Source: JBBSNV01 sp964458605
GTDB lineage: Bacteria > Pseudomonadota > Alphaproteobacteria > Reyranellales > JAQSWP01
Length of the DNA: 64,000 bases
Reading direction: 5' to 3'
NCBI GenBank assembly: GCA_964458605.1
Contig: CAYWLS010000004.1
Coordinates: 62,001 to 126,000 of the forward strand
The position numbers were made by a program, and so were the translations under genes. The notes under the pieces are model-generated. The model was given only the letters and a program-made list of their open reading frames with translations, had not been told where the DNA came from and searched no databases. Shown piece by piece: positions 43,429 through 51,595 of the stretch (its first letter is position 1; every line of letters begins with the position of its first letter).

Positions 43429-44352
43429 TCAGGCCCGCACCGCCAGCGCCTGACGCAGCACGGTCAGTTCCAGCGGCAGCCGGCCGACCGTCTCGCCGTC
43501 GACATCGACCAGCGCCGAGGCCGGGCCGTCGATGCGGAAGCTGGCGCCCGATATCACCTCGACCTTGGGGTGATCGACGTGACGGCCTTCGAACAGCCAG
43601 CTCGGCTTCTGCAGGATGATCTCGGCGCGGCCGATATCCTTGAACAGCACCATGTCGAGCCGTCCGTCGTCGAAGCGGGCGCCGGGCGCCAGCTTCATGC
43701 CGCCGCCGCCATTCTCCAGATTGCAGCCCAGCCCGGTATAGACCTTGCGCCGCTTGGCCGGCCCGCCGTCGACGCTCATATCGACGTCGATGAACGGATA
43801 GGTCAGCGTCACCAGCAGGGTCACGTAGTAGTAGCTGAATCGTCCGCCCAGCTTCTTCAGCAAGCGCGATGCGGAGGTGCGATGGGAGATCTCGGCGGCG
43901 GCCCCGAACGAGGCGGAAACGTAGCCGTAGCGCTCGACCGAACCGCCATCCAGCCCCGCGCAGCGGGCCCGGACCAGATCCATGCGTCGCGTCGCGCCAC
44001 GGGTGATCGCGGCGATCGCCGCCTGTTCGTCGGGATGGCCCAGGGCGGTGACCATCTCGTTGGCCGTGCCCGCCGGCAGCGGACAGACCGCCAGCTCCGG
44101 CCGGGCCATGACGCCATCCACCAGCGCGCCGTTGACGACCTCGTTGACCGTGCCGTCGCCGCCCACCGCCACCAACGTGTCGTATCCGGCTGCCACCGCT
44201 TCGCGGGCAAGTCCGATGGCGTGGCCCGGCGCCGCGGTCATCACGGCATCGACCGCGCCCAGCTTGTGCTCCAGCGCCAGACGCAGCCGGGGCCAGTCGC
44301 GACCGCTTCGGCCCTTGCGCGCCATCGGATTGACGATGACCTTGGTGCGCAT
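43429..44352 (-). CDS. Diacylglycerol/lipid kinase family protein
   Basis: A 307-residue DAGK-catalytic-domain protein that would phosphorylate a lipid with ATP. The ATP motif VAVGGDGTVNEVVNG and the LPAGTANE motif are intact near residues 60-95; KVIVNPMARKG is the usual start. The C-terminal beta domain has DDGRLDMVLFKD. The ATG at 44352 (MRTKVIVNP) was chosen because GGGGGA lies nine bases upstream; an ATG at 44361 and a GTG at 44379 are in frame. Substrate cannot be told from sequence. Confidence 0.92.
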   Translation of the reverse strand: MRTKVIVNPMARKGRSGRDWPRLRLALEHKLGAVDAVMTAAPGHAIGLAREAVAAGYDTLVAVGGDGTVNEVVNGALVDGVMARPELAVCPLPAGTANEMVTALGHPDEQAAIAAITRGATRRMDLVRARCAGLDGGSVERYGYVSASFGAAAEISHRTSASRLLKKLGGRFSYYYVTLLVTLTYPFIDVDMSVDGGPAKRRKVYTGLGCNLENGGGGMKLAPGARFDDGRLDMVLFKDIGRAEIILQKPSWLFEGRHVDHPKVEVISGASFRIDGPASALVDVDGETVGRLPLELTVLRQALAVRA

Positions 44353-44549
44353 CCTTGGCATTCCCCCAACGTCGGGCACCCTTGTCGGCGACTTTCCGGC
44401 CGGATTTTGCGCTCACTATAACAAGATACGGGGCGAAGCGTGGCTGGAGCCCGATTCGTATATCCACTTGATATATTGACGTTCGTTCTAACTACTTGGA
44501 TTCTGGAAGTATTGGGGCGTGTCGGTGTGAAGGTGGCGGATTTCCCGCC

Positions 44550-44570
44550 GTCTCCAGGCCGGCTGGAGAC
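44550..44570 (+). promoter_or_regulatory. Hairpin enclosing the ribosome binding site of the MBL gene
   Basis: Perfect 8-bp inverted repeat (GTCTCCAG and CTGGAGAC, loop GCCGG). The 3' arm contains GGAG (44564-44567), the only Shine-Dalgarno candidate for the TTG start at 44579. A folded hairpin would mask it, so translation may be regulated or simply weak. Confidence 0.5.
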
Positions 44571-44578
44571 GTTAAGTC

Positions 44579-45412
44579 TTGAGCGACAGTTCGGAATTCT
44601 CGGTTCGCTTCTGGGGCGTGCGCGGTTCGATCGCCTGTCCCGGCCCGGAATATGTGCGCTATGGCGGCAACACCTCCTGCCTCGAGGTGATTTGCGGCGG
44701 CCAGCGACTGATCTTCGATGCCGGTACCGGCATCCGGCCGCTCGGGGTCGATCTGGCGAAGTCCGGACCCAACGATCTCGACATCTTCTTCACCCACACC
44801 CACTTCGATCACGTCTGCGGCCTGACCTTCTTCGCCTCGCTGTTCTGCCGCGACAGCCGGGTACGATTGTGGGCCGGCCATCTGCTGCCGGAACTCGACC
44901 TCAAGAAAGTGCTGCATCACCTGATGATGGCGCCGCTCTATCCGGTGTCGCTGGACATCTTCCAGGCGCAGGTCAGCTTCAACGATTTCAAGTCGGGCGA
45001 GACGCTCCATCCGCGCACCGGCGTGACGCTGCGCACCGCGCCGCTCAACCATCCCAACGGCGCCACCGGCTATCGCATCGAATATGCCGGCAAGTCGATC
45101 TGCTACATCACCGACACCGAGCACTTCCCCGACCGGCTGGACGAGAATATCCGCCAGCTGGTGCAGGATGCCGACATGATGATCTACGATTCGACCTACA
45201 CCGATGCCGAGTACCCGACCTATCGCGGCTGGGGCCATTCGACCTGGCAGGCCGGGGCCCGCCTGGCCAAGGCCGCCAACGTCAAGCAGTTCGTCATCTT
45301 CCATCACGATCCCAGTCACGACGACGTGTTCATGGACAAGGTGGCGGCCGAGGCTGGCGCCCTGCTGGCCGGCACCGTGGTGGCCCGCGAAGGCCTGGTG
45401 CTGCGGCCCTGA
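44579..45412 (+). CDS. MBL-fold metallo-hydrolase
   Basis: A 277-residue metallo-beta-lactamase-fold hydrolase. The metal motif is FTHTHFDHVCGL, preceded by WGVRGSIACPG and YGGNTSCLEV, a start typical of the phosphodiesterase-like MBL group. Later ligands lie in PLNHPNGATG, YITDTEH and IFHHDPSHDD. The frame starts at a TTG (residue 1), with no ATG or GTG before the conserved FSVRFWGVRGS. A hairpin overlaps its ribosome binding site. Substrate unknown. Confidence 0.9.
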   Translation: MSDSSEFSVRFWGVRGSIACPGPEYVRYGGNTSCLEVICGGQRLIFDAGTGIRPLGVDLAKSGPNDLDIFFTHTHFDHVCGLTFFASLFCRDSRVRLWAGHLLPELDLKKVLHHLMMAPLYPVSLDIFQAQVSFNDFKSGETLHPRTGVTLRTAPLNHPNGATGYRIEYAGKSICYITDTEHFPDRLDENIRQLVQDADMMIYDSTYTDAEYPTYRGWGHSTWQAGARLAKAANVKQFVIFHHDPSHDDVFMDKVAAEAGALLAGTVVAREGLVLRP

Positions 45413-45440
45413 GTCCGGGACATCGCGACCGCGATCCAAG

Positions 45441-45470
45441 GCGATTCCGTCGACCGGCAATTTGCTCTAG
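45441..45470. repeat. Half copy of the palindromic element
   Basis: GCGATTCCGTC and TTTGCTCTAG here match the right arm of the element at 59096-59158, with the middle diverged. It lies in the spacer before the methyltransferase gene. Confidence 0.55.
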
Positions 45471-45512
45471 CTTGAACTCCATGCGGCCCATCCTTTCGAC
45501 GAGACCGGCGGC

Positions 45513-46400
45513 GTGAAGAAGCTGCGACAGCTTGGCATGGGCCTGGCCACCGTGGCAGGGCTGGCGCGACGCGGCTGGTTCATTCCGCATCGCTATGCGC
45601 AGAGCCTGCCCGCGCCGGGCGACAACCCGCCTTATGCGCCGATCGCGGCGACTTTCGCCGACCGCCTGCCGCGCTTCCTCGACGTGCTGGAGCGGGCCCA
45701 GGCGCTGAAGCCCGCGCTGCGGGCCATCGCGACGGAAAGCGGCAAGCCGGTCGCCGGCATTCCCGGCCCGCGCTTCGATCAGGGCTGGTTCGCCACGCTC
45801 GACGCGGTGGCGGCCTATGCGCTGGTGCGCGAGCGCCGGCCGGGACAGATCGTCGAAGTGGGATCGGGCCACTCGACCCGCTTCCTGGCGCGCGCCCTGC
45901 ACGACGCCGGCAGCGCGGCCGGCATCCTGTCGATCGATCCGCAACCGCGCGCCAGCATCGCGGCGCTGGCGCCGCGCGTGCGCTTCGAGCGGCGCACCGT
46001 GCAGCAGGTCGATGCCGCGGTGTTCCAGGCCCTGCGCCCGGGCGACGTGCTGTTCGTCGATTCCAGCCATATCCTGATGCCGGGATCGGATTGCGACTGG
46101 CTGTTCAACCGCATCCTGCCGCTGCTGCCGGCCGGCGTGCTGGTGCATATCCACGACATCTTCCTGCCCGACGACTATCCGGCCGCCTGGGCGTGGCGCA
46201 ACTACAACGAACAGCAGGGCGTGGCGCCGCTATTGGCCAATGGCTGGCGCGCGCTGTTCGCCAGCCACTACGTGGACCGGCAGGCGCCGCAGGAAGTGGC
46301 GGCGCTGATCGGCGAGCTGCCGCGCCATCCCGCGGCGATTGCGGCCAGCCTGTGGCTGGAAAAGCCGGCTGCGGAGTCAGCGCCAGGGATTGCGTCTTAG
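45513..46400 (+). CDS. Class I SAM-dependent methyltransferase
   Basis: A 295-residue protein with motif I IVEVGSGHSTRFLARAL (near residues 111-127), SIDPQPR after the second strand, and GDVLFVDSSHIL (motif for the fourth strand). LVHIHDIFLPDDYP resembles methyltransferases of the cephalosporin-hydroxylase/macrocin O-methyltransferase group. The start is a GTG at 45513. The last 24 bases overlap the end of the convergent patatin gene. Substrate unknown. Confidence 0.88.
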   Translation: MKKLRQLGMGLATVAGLARRGWFIPHRYAQSLPAPGDNPPYAPIAATFADRLPRFLDVLERAQALKPALRAIATESGKPVAGIPGPRFDQGWFATLDAVAAYALVRERRPGQIVEVGSGHSTRFLARALHDAGSAAGILSIDPQPRASIAALAPRVRFERRTVQQVDAAVFQALRPGDVLFVDSSHILMPGSDCDWLFNRILPLLPAGVLVHIHDIFLPDDYPAAWAWRNYNEQQGVAPLLANGWRALFASHYVDRQAPQEVAALIGELPRHPAAIAASLWLEKPAAESAPGIAS

Positions 46401-47597
46401 CCAGGCATCGGCCGCCGCGCGATAGCGCGCGAAGCCGATCTCCGGCGCCAGGCTGTAGCTGTTGGCGCGCACCGGCTGGTTGGGGATCTGGCCGGCCAGC
46501 CATCGCTCGCCGAAGGATTGGATCAGCAGCACGTCGTCCTGTTCCACCGCATCCATCGGCAGCTCGCGCAGGCGCTTGAAGGTCGAGGCATCCATGCCGC
46601 CGGGCAGGGCGAGGTCGCCGCCGGACAGGCGCAGCGGCTGCACCAGCGGATTGAGCCGCACCACCGGGCCGTTTTCGACGATGGGATGGGCAGCATCGGG
46701 CAGCTTTCCGCCCAGCCAGACATGGGCGATGAAGCTGGCGGCGTCGGGCGGATCGTCCAGCACGGCGGTGGCGATCTGGCCGACATCGTGGAACAGGCTC
46801 TGCGCGGCATGGGGCTCGACCAGCAGCGTCGCGGCGCCGGGATATTGGCTCGCCAGCGGCAGGGCGACATTGGCGGTGCCGATGCTGAGCAGGGTGACGT
46901 CGGACAGCGCCGGCCGGTCGGGCCGCGCCATGACTTCGACCAGGGCGGCCAGCGCCGGGTTGTTGTAGCCGCCGATCGCGCCGTCCCAGAAACGCCGGCC
47001 GCGGCTGGCGCCGATATCGCCGTCCCATAGCGCGAAAGCGGCGGGCGCGTCGAAATAGTTGACCGGCGCGTTGGTCGAGGCATGCACCGCCTGCGCCAGG
47101 GTCGGCACCGCCGGCGCGGTGTTGCTGGCGGCGGCGCTGCCGGCGTCGGAGCGCTGGAACACCGCGCGACGGCGGTCGTAGTCGAAGCTCAGCATCAGGA
47201 ACTGGAACGGCCGGCCGGTGGCGGCGCCGACCGCGGCACCCAGCTCGCTGATCGGCCGGTTGCCGGTGCGCGGCGCGTAGCGCGCAATGCCGGCCAGCTT
47301 GTCGCCGGCGTCGTATTGCGGGCCGAAGCCGAAGATGCGCAGCACGCGCTTCCACGGCGGCAGGCGCACGAAGATCGCCTGGCGCGCGGTCTCGTCGAGG
47401 AACAGGTCGCGCAGCGCCGCCAAGGGCAGATCCTCGATCAGCCCGGCCAGCACCAGGGTGCCGCCGGAATTGGCGGCGGCGTAGTCGAACTGGCGCAGCA
47501 CGTCGCGGCCGGTCCTGGCCTGCGGGAACAGATCGATCAGCGCCTGGATCTGCAGCAGCGCCCAGGTGCCGCCGCCATCGAGCGACAGGATGCGCAT
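46377..47597 (-). CDS. Patatin-like phospholipase
   Basis: A 406-residue lipid acyl hydrolase. It starts MRILSLDGGGTWALLQI, the oxyanion-hole motif. The nucleophile motif is altered: AANSGGT has Ala-x-Ser-x-Gly where most family members have Gly-x-Ser-x-Gly. The catalytic Asp is in WDGAIGGYNNPA (D-G-A/G). No signal peptide is seen, so it acts inside the cell or through a dedicated route. GGAGG precedes the ATG. Confidence 0.88.
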   Translation of the reverse strand: MRILSLDGGGTWALLQIQALIDLFPQARTGRDVLRQFDYAAANSGGTLVLAGLIEDLPLAALRDLFLDETARQAIFVRLPPWKRVLRIFGFGPQYDAGDKLAGIARYAPRTGNRPISELGAAVGAATGRPFQFLMLSFDYDRRRAVFQRSDAGSAAASNTAPAVPTLAQAVHASTNAPVNYFDAPAAFALWDGDIGASRGRRFWDGAIGGYNNPALAALVEVMARPDRPALSDVTLLSIGTANVALPLASQYPGAATLLVEPHAAQSLFHDVGQIATAVLDDPPDAASFIAHVWLGGKLPDAAHPIVENGPVVRLNPLVQPLRLSGGDLALPGGMDASTFKRLRELPMDAVEQDDVLLIQSFGERWLAGQIPNQPVRANSYSLAPEIGFARYRAAADAWLRRNPWR

Positions 47598-47677
47598 GGT
47601 TCCTCCGCTGCCGGGTGCGAAGGGATTCTAGCGCTGCCGGGGCGGGCTTGTCCGCCGCCGCGGCGACGGCAAAGGAA

Positions 47678-47890
47678 TTAGGGCTTCATCGCCGGGGCGG
47701 CGTCGAACACCAGCTTGTGCAGGCGGGCGTCCCGCGCCCGGATCGCCTCGTGCAGCGTGGCGCGGATGCGCGGTTCCCAGAACTTGTTGAAGTGGTCGGC
47801 CAGGCCGCGCACCGCCTCGTCATGCGGATAGGCGGCCCAGTACAGGGCCGCCTGGTTGATGTTGTGGATCAGCTTGTCGGCGGTCGACAT
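47678..47890 (-). CDS. fdsD: NAD-dependent formate dehydrogenase delta subunit
   Basis: A 70-residue protein with the FdsD signature IHNINQAALYWAAYPHDEAV, DHFNKFWEPRIR. FdsD is needed to assemble the soluble molybdenum-containing NAD-dependent formate dehydrogenase. Its ATG is one base past the fdhD stop, making it the last gene of the fds operon. Length is normal for the family. Confidence 0.93.
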   Translation of the reverse strand: MSTADKLIHNINQAALYWAAYPHDEAVRGLADHFNKFWEPRIRATLHEAIRARDARLHKLVFDAAPAMKP

Positions 47891-47891
47891 G

Positions 47892-48809
47892 TCAGTTCAC
47901 CAGGCGTTCGATATGGGTGAAGGCCAGCATGGAATCGGCGCGCGCCAGCCCGACCAGCGTGATGCCGGCCTGTTCGGCCATGCGCACCGCGCGCGCGGTC
48001 GGCGCCGATACGCCCACCATGACAGGCATGCCGGCCATGGCCGCCTTCTGCACCAGCTCGTAGCTCACCCGGCTGGTCAGCAGCAGCGCGCCTTGGGTTG
48101 CGTCCAGCTCGCGCGCTGCCATGGCGCCGATCAGCTTGTCGAGCGCGTTGTGGCGGCCGACATCCTCGCGCACCAGCATGACGGCGCCCGCGCGGTCGGT
48201 CCAGCCCGCGGCATGGACGGCGTGAGTCTGCCGGTTCAGCGTCTGATGGCCCGGCAGAGCGGCCAGGGCGCGGCGCAGCGCGGCCCTCTCGATCGTAAAG
48301 CCGGCGCCGACGCCAGGCAACGGACGCAACACATCGCCCAGGCTTTCCAGCCCGCACAGGCCGCAGCCGGTCGGGCCGGCCATCGCGCGCCGGCGTTCCT
48401 TGAGCGCGGCGAAGCGGCGGGCGGTCAGGCCGATCCGCGCTTCGACGCCATCGGCCAGGGGGGCGATCTCGATATCGAGCATCTCGGCGCGCCCGGCAAC
48501 GATGCCCTCGCTCAAGGCAAAGCCCAGCGCGAAATCCTCCAGGTCGGCCGGCGTGGCCAGCATCACGGCATGGCTGATGCCATTGAACACCAGCGCGATC
48601 GGGGTCTCCTCAGGCAGGTCGCGGCCGATGGCGGCGACCGCGCCGTCCGGGGTCAGCAGGCGAGCCGGCGTCGGCCGGCTGGGCGAGGGCAGATCGGCGG
48701 TGTCGTTGGCCGCGTCGTTGGCTGGGGCCGCCGCCGCGTCTGCGGCGCGTCTACTCCGCGGCGTCGGCATGGATCCGGGTGAAGCGGGCGACTTCGTCAT
48801 CCCGTTCAA
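47892..48809 (-). CDS. fdhD: Formate dehydrogenase accessory sulfurtransferase FdhD
   Basis: A 305-residue FdhD protein that passes sulfur from a cysteine desulfurase to the molybdenum cofactor of formate dehydrogenase. The active-site cysteines are in GPTGCGLCGLES; other marks are DFALGFALSEGIV, VREDVGRHNALDKLIG and LLTSRVSYELVQKAA. The first 50 residues are low complexity and poorly conserved. The true start may be downstream (an ATG at 48770); the frame begins at 48809 and overlaps fdsA by 59 bases. Either choice overlaps fdsA, implying translational coupling. Confidence 0.94.
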   Translation of the reverse strand: MNGMTKSPASPGSMPTPRSRRAADAAAAPANDAANDTADLPSPSRPTPARLLTPDGAVAAIGRDLPEETPIALVFNGISHAVMLATPADLEDFALGFALSEGIVAGRAEMLDIEIAPLADGVEARIGLTARRFAALKERRRAMAGPTGCGLCGLESLGDVLRPLPGVGAGFTIERAALRRALAALPGHQTLNRQTHAVHAAGWTDRAGAVMLVREDVGRHNALDKLIGAMAARELDATQGALLLTSRVSYELVQKAAMAGMPVMVGVSAPTARAVRMAEQAGITLVGLARADSMLAFTHIERLVN

Positions 48810-51588
48810 TCTGCCAGTCGGCCCTCGTGTTGGCCAGCCGCACCTGCACCGCCGTCACCTTGTATTCCGGGCAGTCGGTGGCCCAGTCGGTGAAGTCGGT
48901 GGTCACCACATTGGCGCCGCTCTCGGGGTGATGGAAGGTGGTGTAGACCACGCCCGGCTGCATGCGTTCGGACACCACCGCGCGCATGGTGGTGCTGCCG
49001 GAGCGACTCTGCAGGGCGATCATGTCGCCGTCGACCACGCCGCGCTGCTCGGCATCGTGCGGATGGATCTCCAGCACGTCCTGGTCGTGCCAGGCGACGT
49101 TTTCGGTGCGCCGCGTCTGGGCGCCGACATTGTACTGGCTGAGGATGCGGCCGGTGGTCAGCAGCAGCGGGAAGCGCGGGCCGCTGCGCTCCTCGGTGGC
49201 GACGAACTCGGTCAGCGCGAAATAGCCCTTGCCGCGCACGAAGCCCCGCTCGTGCATGATCGGCGTGCCCGCGGGCATGGCGTCGGTGCAGGGCCATTGC
49301 ACGGAGCCCAGCCGGTCGATCTTGTCGTAGGACACGCCCTTGAAGGTGGGCGTCAGCCGGGCGATCTCGTCCATGATTTCGGACGGGTGGCTGTAGGCCA
49401 TCTCGTAGCCCAGGGCGCGGGCCAGCTTCACCGTCATTTCCCATTCGGTCATGCCGGCCTTGGGCGGGATGGCCTGGCGCACCCGGCTGATGCGGCGCTC
49501 GGCGTTGGTGAAGGTGCCGTCCTTCTCCAGGAACGAGGCGCCGGGCAGGAAGATATGGGCGTAGCGCGCGGTCTCGTTGATGAACAGATCGTTGACCACC
49601 AGGCATTCCAGGGCTTTCAGCCCGGCGACGACGTGCTGGGTGTCGGGATCGGACTGCACGATGTCCTCGCCCTGCACGAACAGGCCCTTGAAGCTGCCAT
49701 CGACCGCGGCGTCGAACATGTTGGGGATGCGCAGGCCCGGCTCCTGGTCCAGCGTCACGCCCCAGGCGCTCTCGAACAGCGCGCGGGTGGCGTCGTCGGA
49801 GACATGCCGGTAGCCGGAGAATTCGTGCGGGAAGGAGCCCATGTCGCAGGAGCCCTGCACGTTGTTCTGGCCGCGCAGCGGATTGATGCCGACGCCGCGC
49901 CGGCCCAGATTGCCGGTGGCCATGGCCAGGTTGGCCATGCCCATCACCATGGTCGAGCCCTGGCTGTGCTCGGTGACGCCCAGGCCGTAATAGATCGCGG
50001 CGTTGCCGGCTTTGGCGTAGAGCCGGGCGGCTTGACGCAGCTCGAAAGCCGGCACGCCGGTGACGGCTTGCGTCGCCTCGGGCGAATTGTGCCGGTCGGC
50101 GACGAAATCGCGCCAGCGCTCGAAGCTCTCCCTGTCGCAGCGCTCGGCCACGAACGCCTCGTCGACCAGCCCTTCCGTCACCACGACATGGGCCAGCGCG
50201 TTGATCACCGCCACGTTGGTGCCAGGCAATAGCTGCAGATGGTGGTCGGCCGCGACATGGGGCGTGCGCACCAGGTCGATGCGGCGTGGATCGACCACGA
50301 TCAGCCCGGCGCCCTGGCGCAGCCGGCGCTTCATATGCGAGGCGAACACCGGATGGGCGTCGGTCGGGTTGGCGCCGATCACCATCACGACGTCGGCTTC
50401 GTCCACCGAATCGAAATCCTGGGTGCCGGCGGAGGTGCCGAACGCGGTCTTCAGGCCGTAGCCGGTGGGCGAATGGCAGACCCGGGCGCAGGTATCGACG
50501 TTGTTGTTGCCGAAGGCGGCGCGCACCAGCTTCTGCAGCAGGTAGGTTTCCTCGTTGGTGCAGCGCGAGGAGGTAATGGCGCCGACCGCGCCCTGGCCGT
50601 ATTTGGCCTGCAACGCGCGCAAACGCCGGGCCGTTTCCGCAATGGCTTCGTCCCAACTCACCTCGCGCCACTCGTCCTCGATGCTGTCGCGGATCATCGG
50701 CTTGACGATGCGGTCCTTGTGCGTGGCGTAGCCGAAGGCGAACCGGCCCTTCACGCAGGAGTGGCCGTGATTGGCCTGGCCGTCGCGATAGGGCGTCATG
50801 CGCACCACCTCGTTGCCTTTCAGCTCGGCCTTGAACGAGCAGCCGACGCCGCAATAGGCGCAGGTGGTGACCACGCTGCGTTCCGGCAGGCCCTGCTCGA
50901 TCACCGATTTCTCGTTCAACGTGGCGGTCGGGCAGACATCGACGCAGGCGCCGCACGACACGCATTCCGACGCCAGGAAATTGTCGTCCTGGCTGGCGGC
51001 GATCAAGGAGGCCAGGCCGCGGCCGTCCACCGTCAGGGCGAAAGTGCCCTGCACCTCGGCGCAGGCGCGCACGCAGCGCGAGCAGACGATGCATTTGTCC
51101 GGCTCGAAGGAGAAATAGGGGTTGGAGACGTCGGTGGCGTGGGTGCGGTGGCGCGCGCCGTCGAAACCGTAGCGCACCTCGCGCAGGCCGGTCACGGCGG
51201 CCATGTCCTGCAGCTCGCAATCGCCGTTGGCCGAGCAGGTCAGGCAGTCGAGCGGGTGATCGGAGATATAGAGCTCCATCACGTTGCGGCGCAGGCGCGC
51301 CAGCTTGTCCGACTGGGTACGGATCTTCATGCCGGGTTCGACCGGCGTGGTGCAGGAGGCGGGCGTGCCCTTGCGGCCGTCGATCTCGACCACGCAAAGC
51401 CGGCACGAGCCGAAGGCTTCGATGCGGTCGGTGGCGCACAGCTTGGGGATGTCGACGCCGATCTCGCGCGCGGCGCGCATCACCGATGTGCCGGCCGGCA
51501 CGCTGATCGCCTTGCCGTCGATCATGACGTCGACCGCCACGCCTTCCTTGCGCGGCGTGCCGTAGTCGGATTCCTTCAGAATAGCCAT
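48751..51588 (-). CDS. fdsA: NAD-dependent formate dehydrogenase alpha (catalytic) subunit
   Basis: A 945-residue molybdopterin enzyme oxidising formate to CO2. In order: an N-terminal [2Fe-2S] domain (FGSCRLCVVEIDG), a His-Cys cluster segment (HPLDCLTCSANGDCELQ), two [4Fe-4S] ferredoxin motifs (CIVCSRCVRAC, CVSCGACVDVCP), the Moly-Fe4S4 segment CAYCGVGCSFKAEL, and the active-site Cys in ARVCHSPTGYGL, which binds molybdenum. C-terminal molydopterin domain complete. It is a cysteine, not selenocysteine, enzyme. Seven bases separate it from the upstream fused fdsG-fdsB gene. Confidence 0.97.
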   Translation of the reverse strand: MAILKESDYGTPRKEGVAVDVMIDGKAISVPAGTSVMRAAREIGVDIPKLCATDRIEAFGSCRLCVVEIDGRKGTPASCTTPVEPGMKIRTQSDKLARLRRNVMELYISDHPLDCLTCSANGDCELQDMAAVTGLREVRYGFDGARHRTHATDVSNPYFSFEPDKCIVCSRCVRACAEVQGTFALTVDGRGLASLIAASQDDNFLASECVSCGACVDVCPTATLNEKSVIEQGLPERSVVTTCAYCGVGCSFKAELKGNEVVRMTPYRDGQANHGHSCVKGRFAFGYATHKDRIVKPMIRDSIEDEWREVSWDEAIAETARRLRALQAKYGQGAVGAITSSRCTNEETYLLQKLVRAAFGNNNVDTCARVCHSPTGYGLKTAFGTSAGTQDFDSVDEADVVMVIGANPTDAHPVFASHMKRRLRQGAGLIVVDPRRIDLVRTPHVAADHHLQLLPGTNVAVINALAHVVVTEGLVDEAFVAERCDRESFERWRDFVADRHNSPEATQAVTGVPAFELRQAARLYAKAGNAAIYYGLGVTEHSQGSTMVMGMANLAMATGNLGRRGVGINPLRGQNNVQGSCDMGSFPHEFSGYRHVSDDATRALFESAWGVTLDQEPGLRIPNMFDAAVDGSFKGLFVQGEDIVQSDPDTQHVVAGLKALECLVVNDLFINETARYAHIFLPGASFLEKDGTFTNAERRISRVRQAIPPKAGMTEWEMTVKLARALGYEMAYSHPSEIMDEIARLTPTFKGVSYDKIDRLGSVQWPCTDAMPAGTPIMHERGFVRGKGYFALTEFVATEERSGPRFPLLLTTGRILSQYNVGAQTRRTENVAWHDQDVLEIHPHDAEQRGVVDGDMIALQSRSGSTTMRAVVSERMQPGVVYTTFHHPESGANVVTTDFTDWATDCPEYKVTAVQVRLANTRADWQIERDDEVARFTRIHADAAE

Positions 51589-51595
51589 GTCAGCC

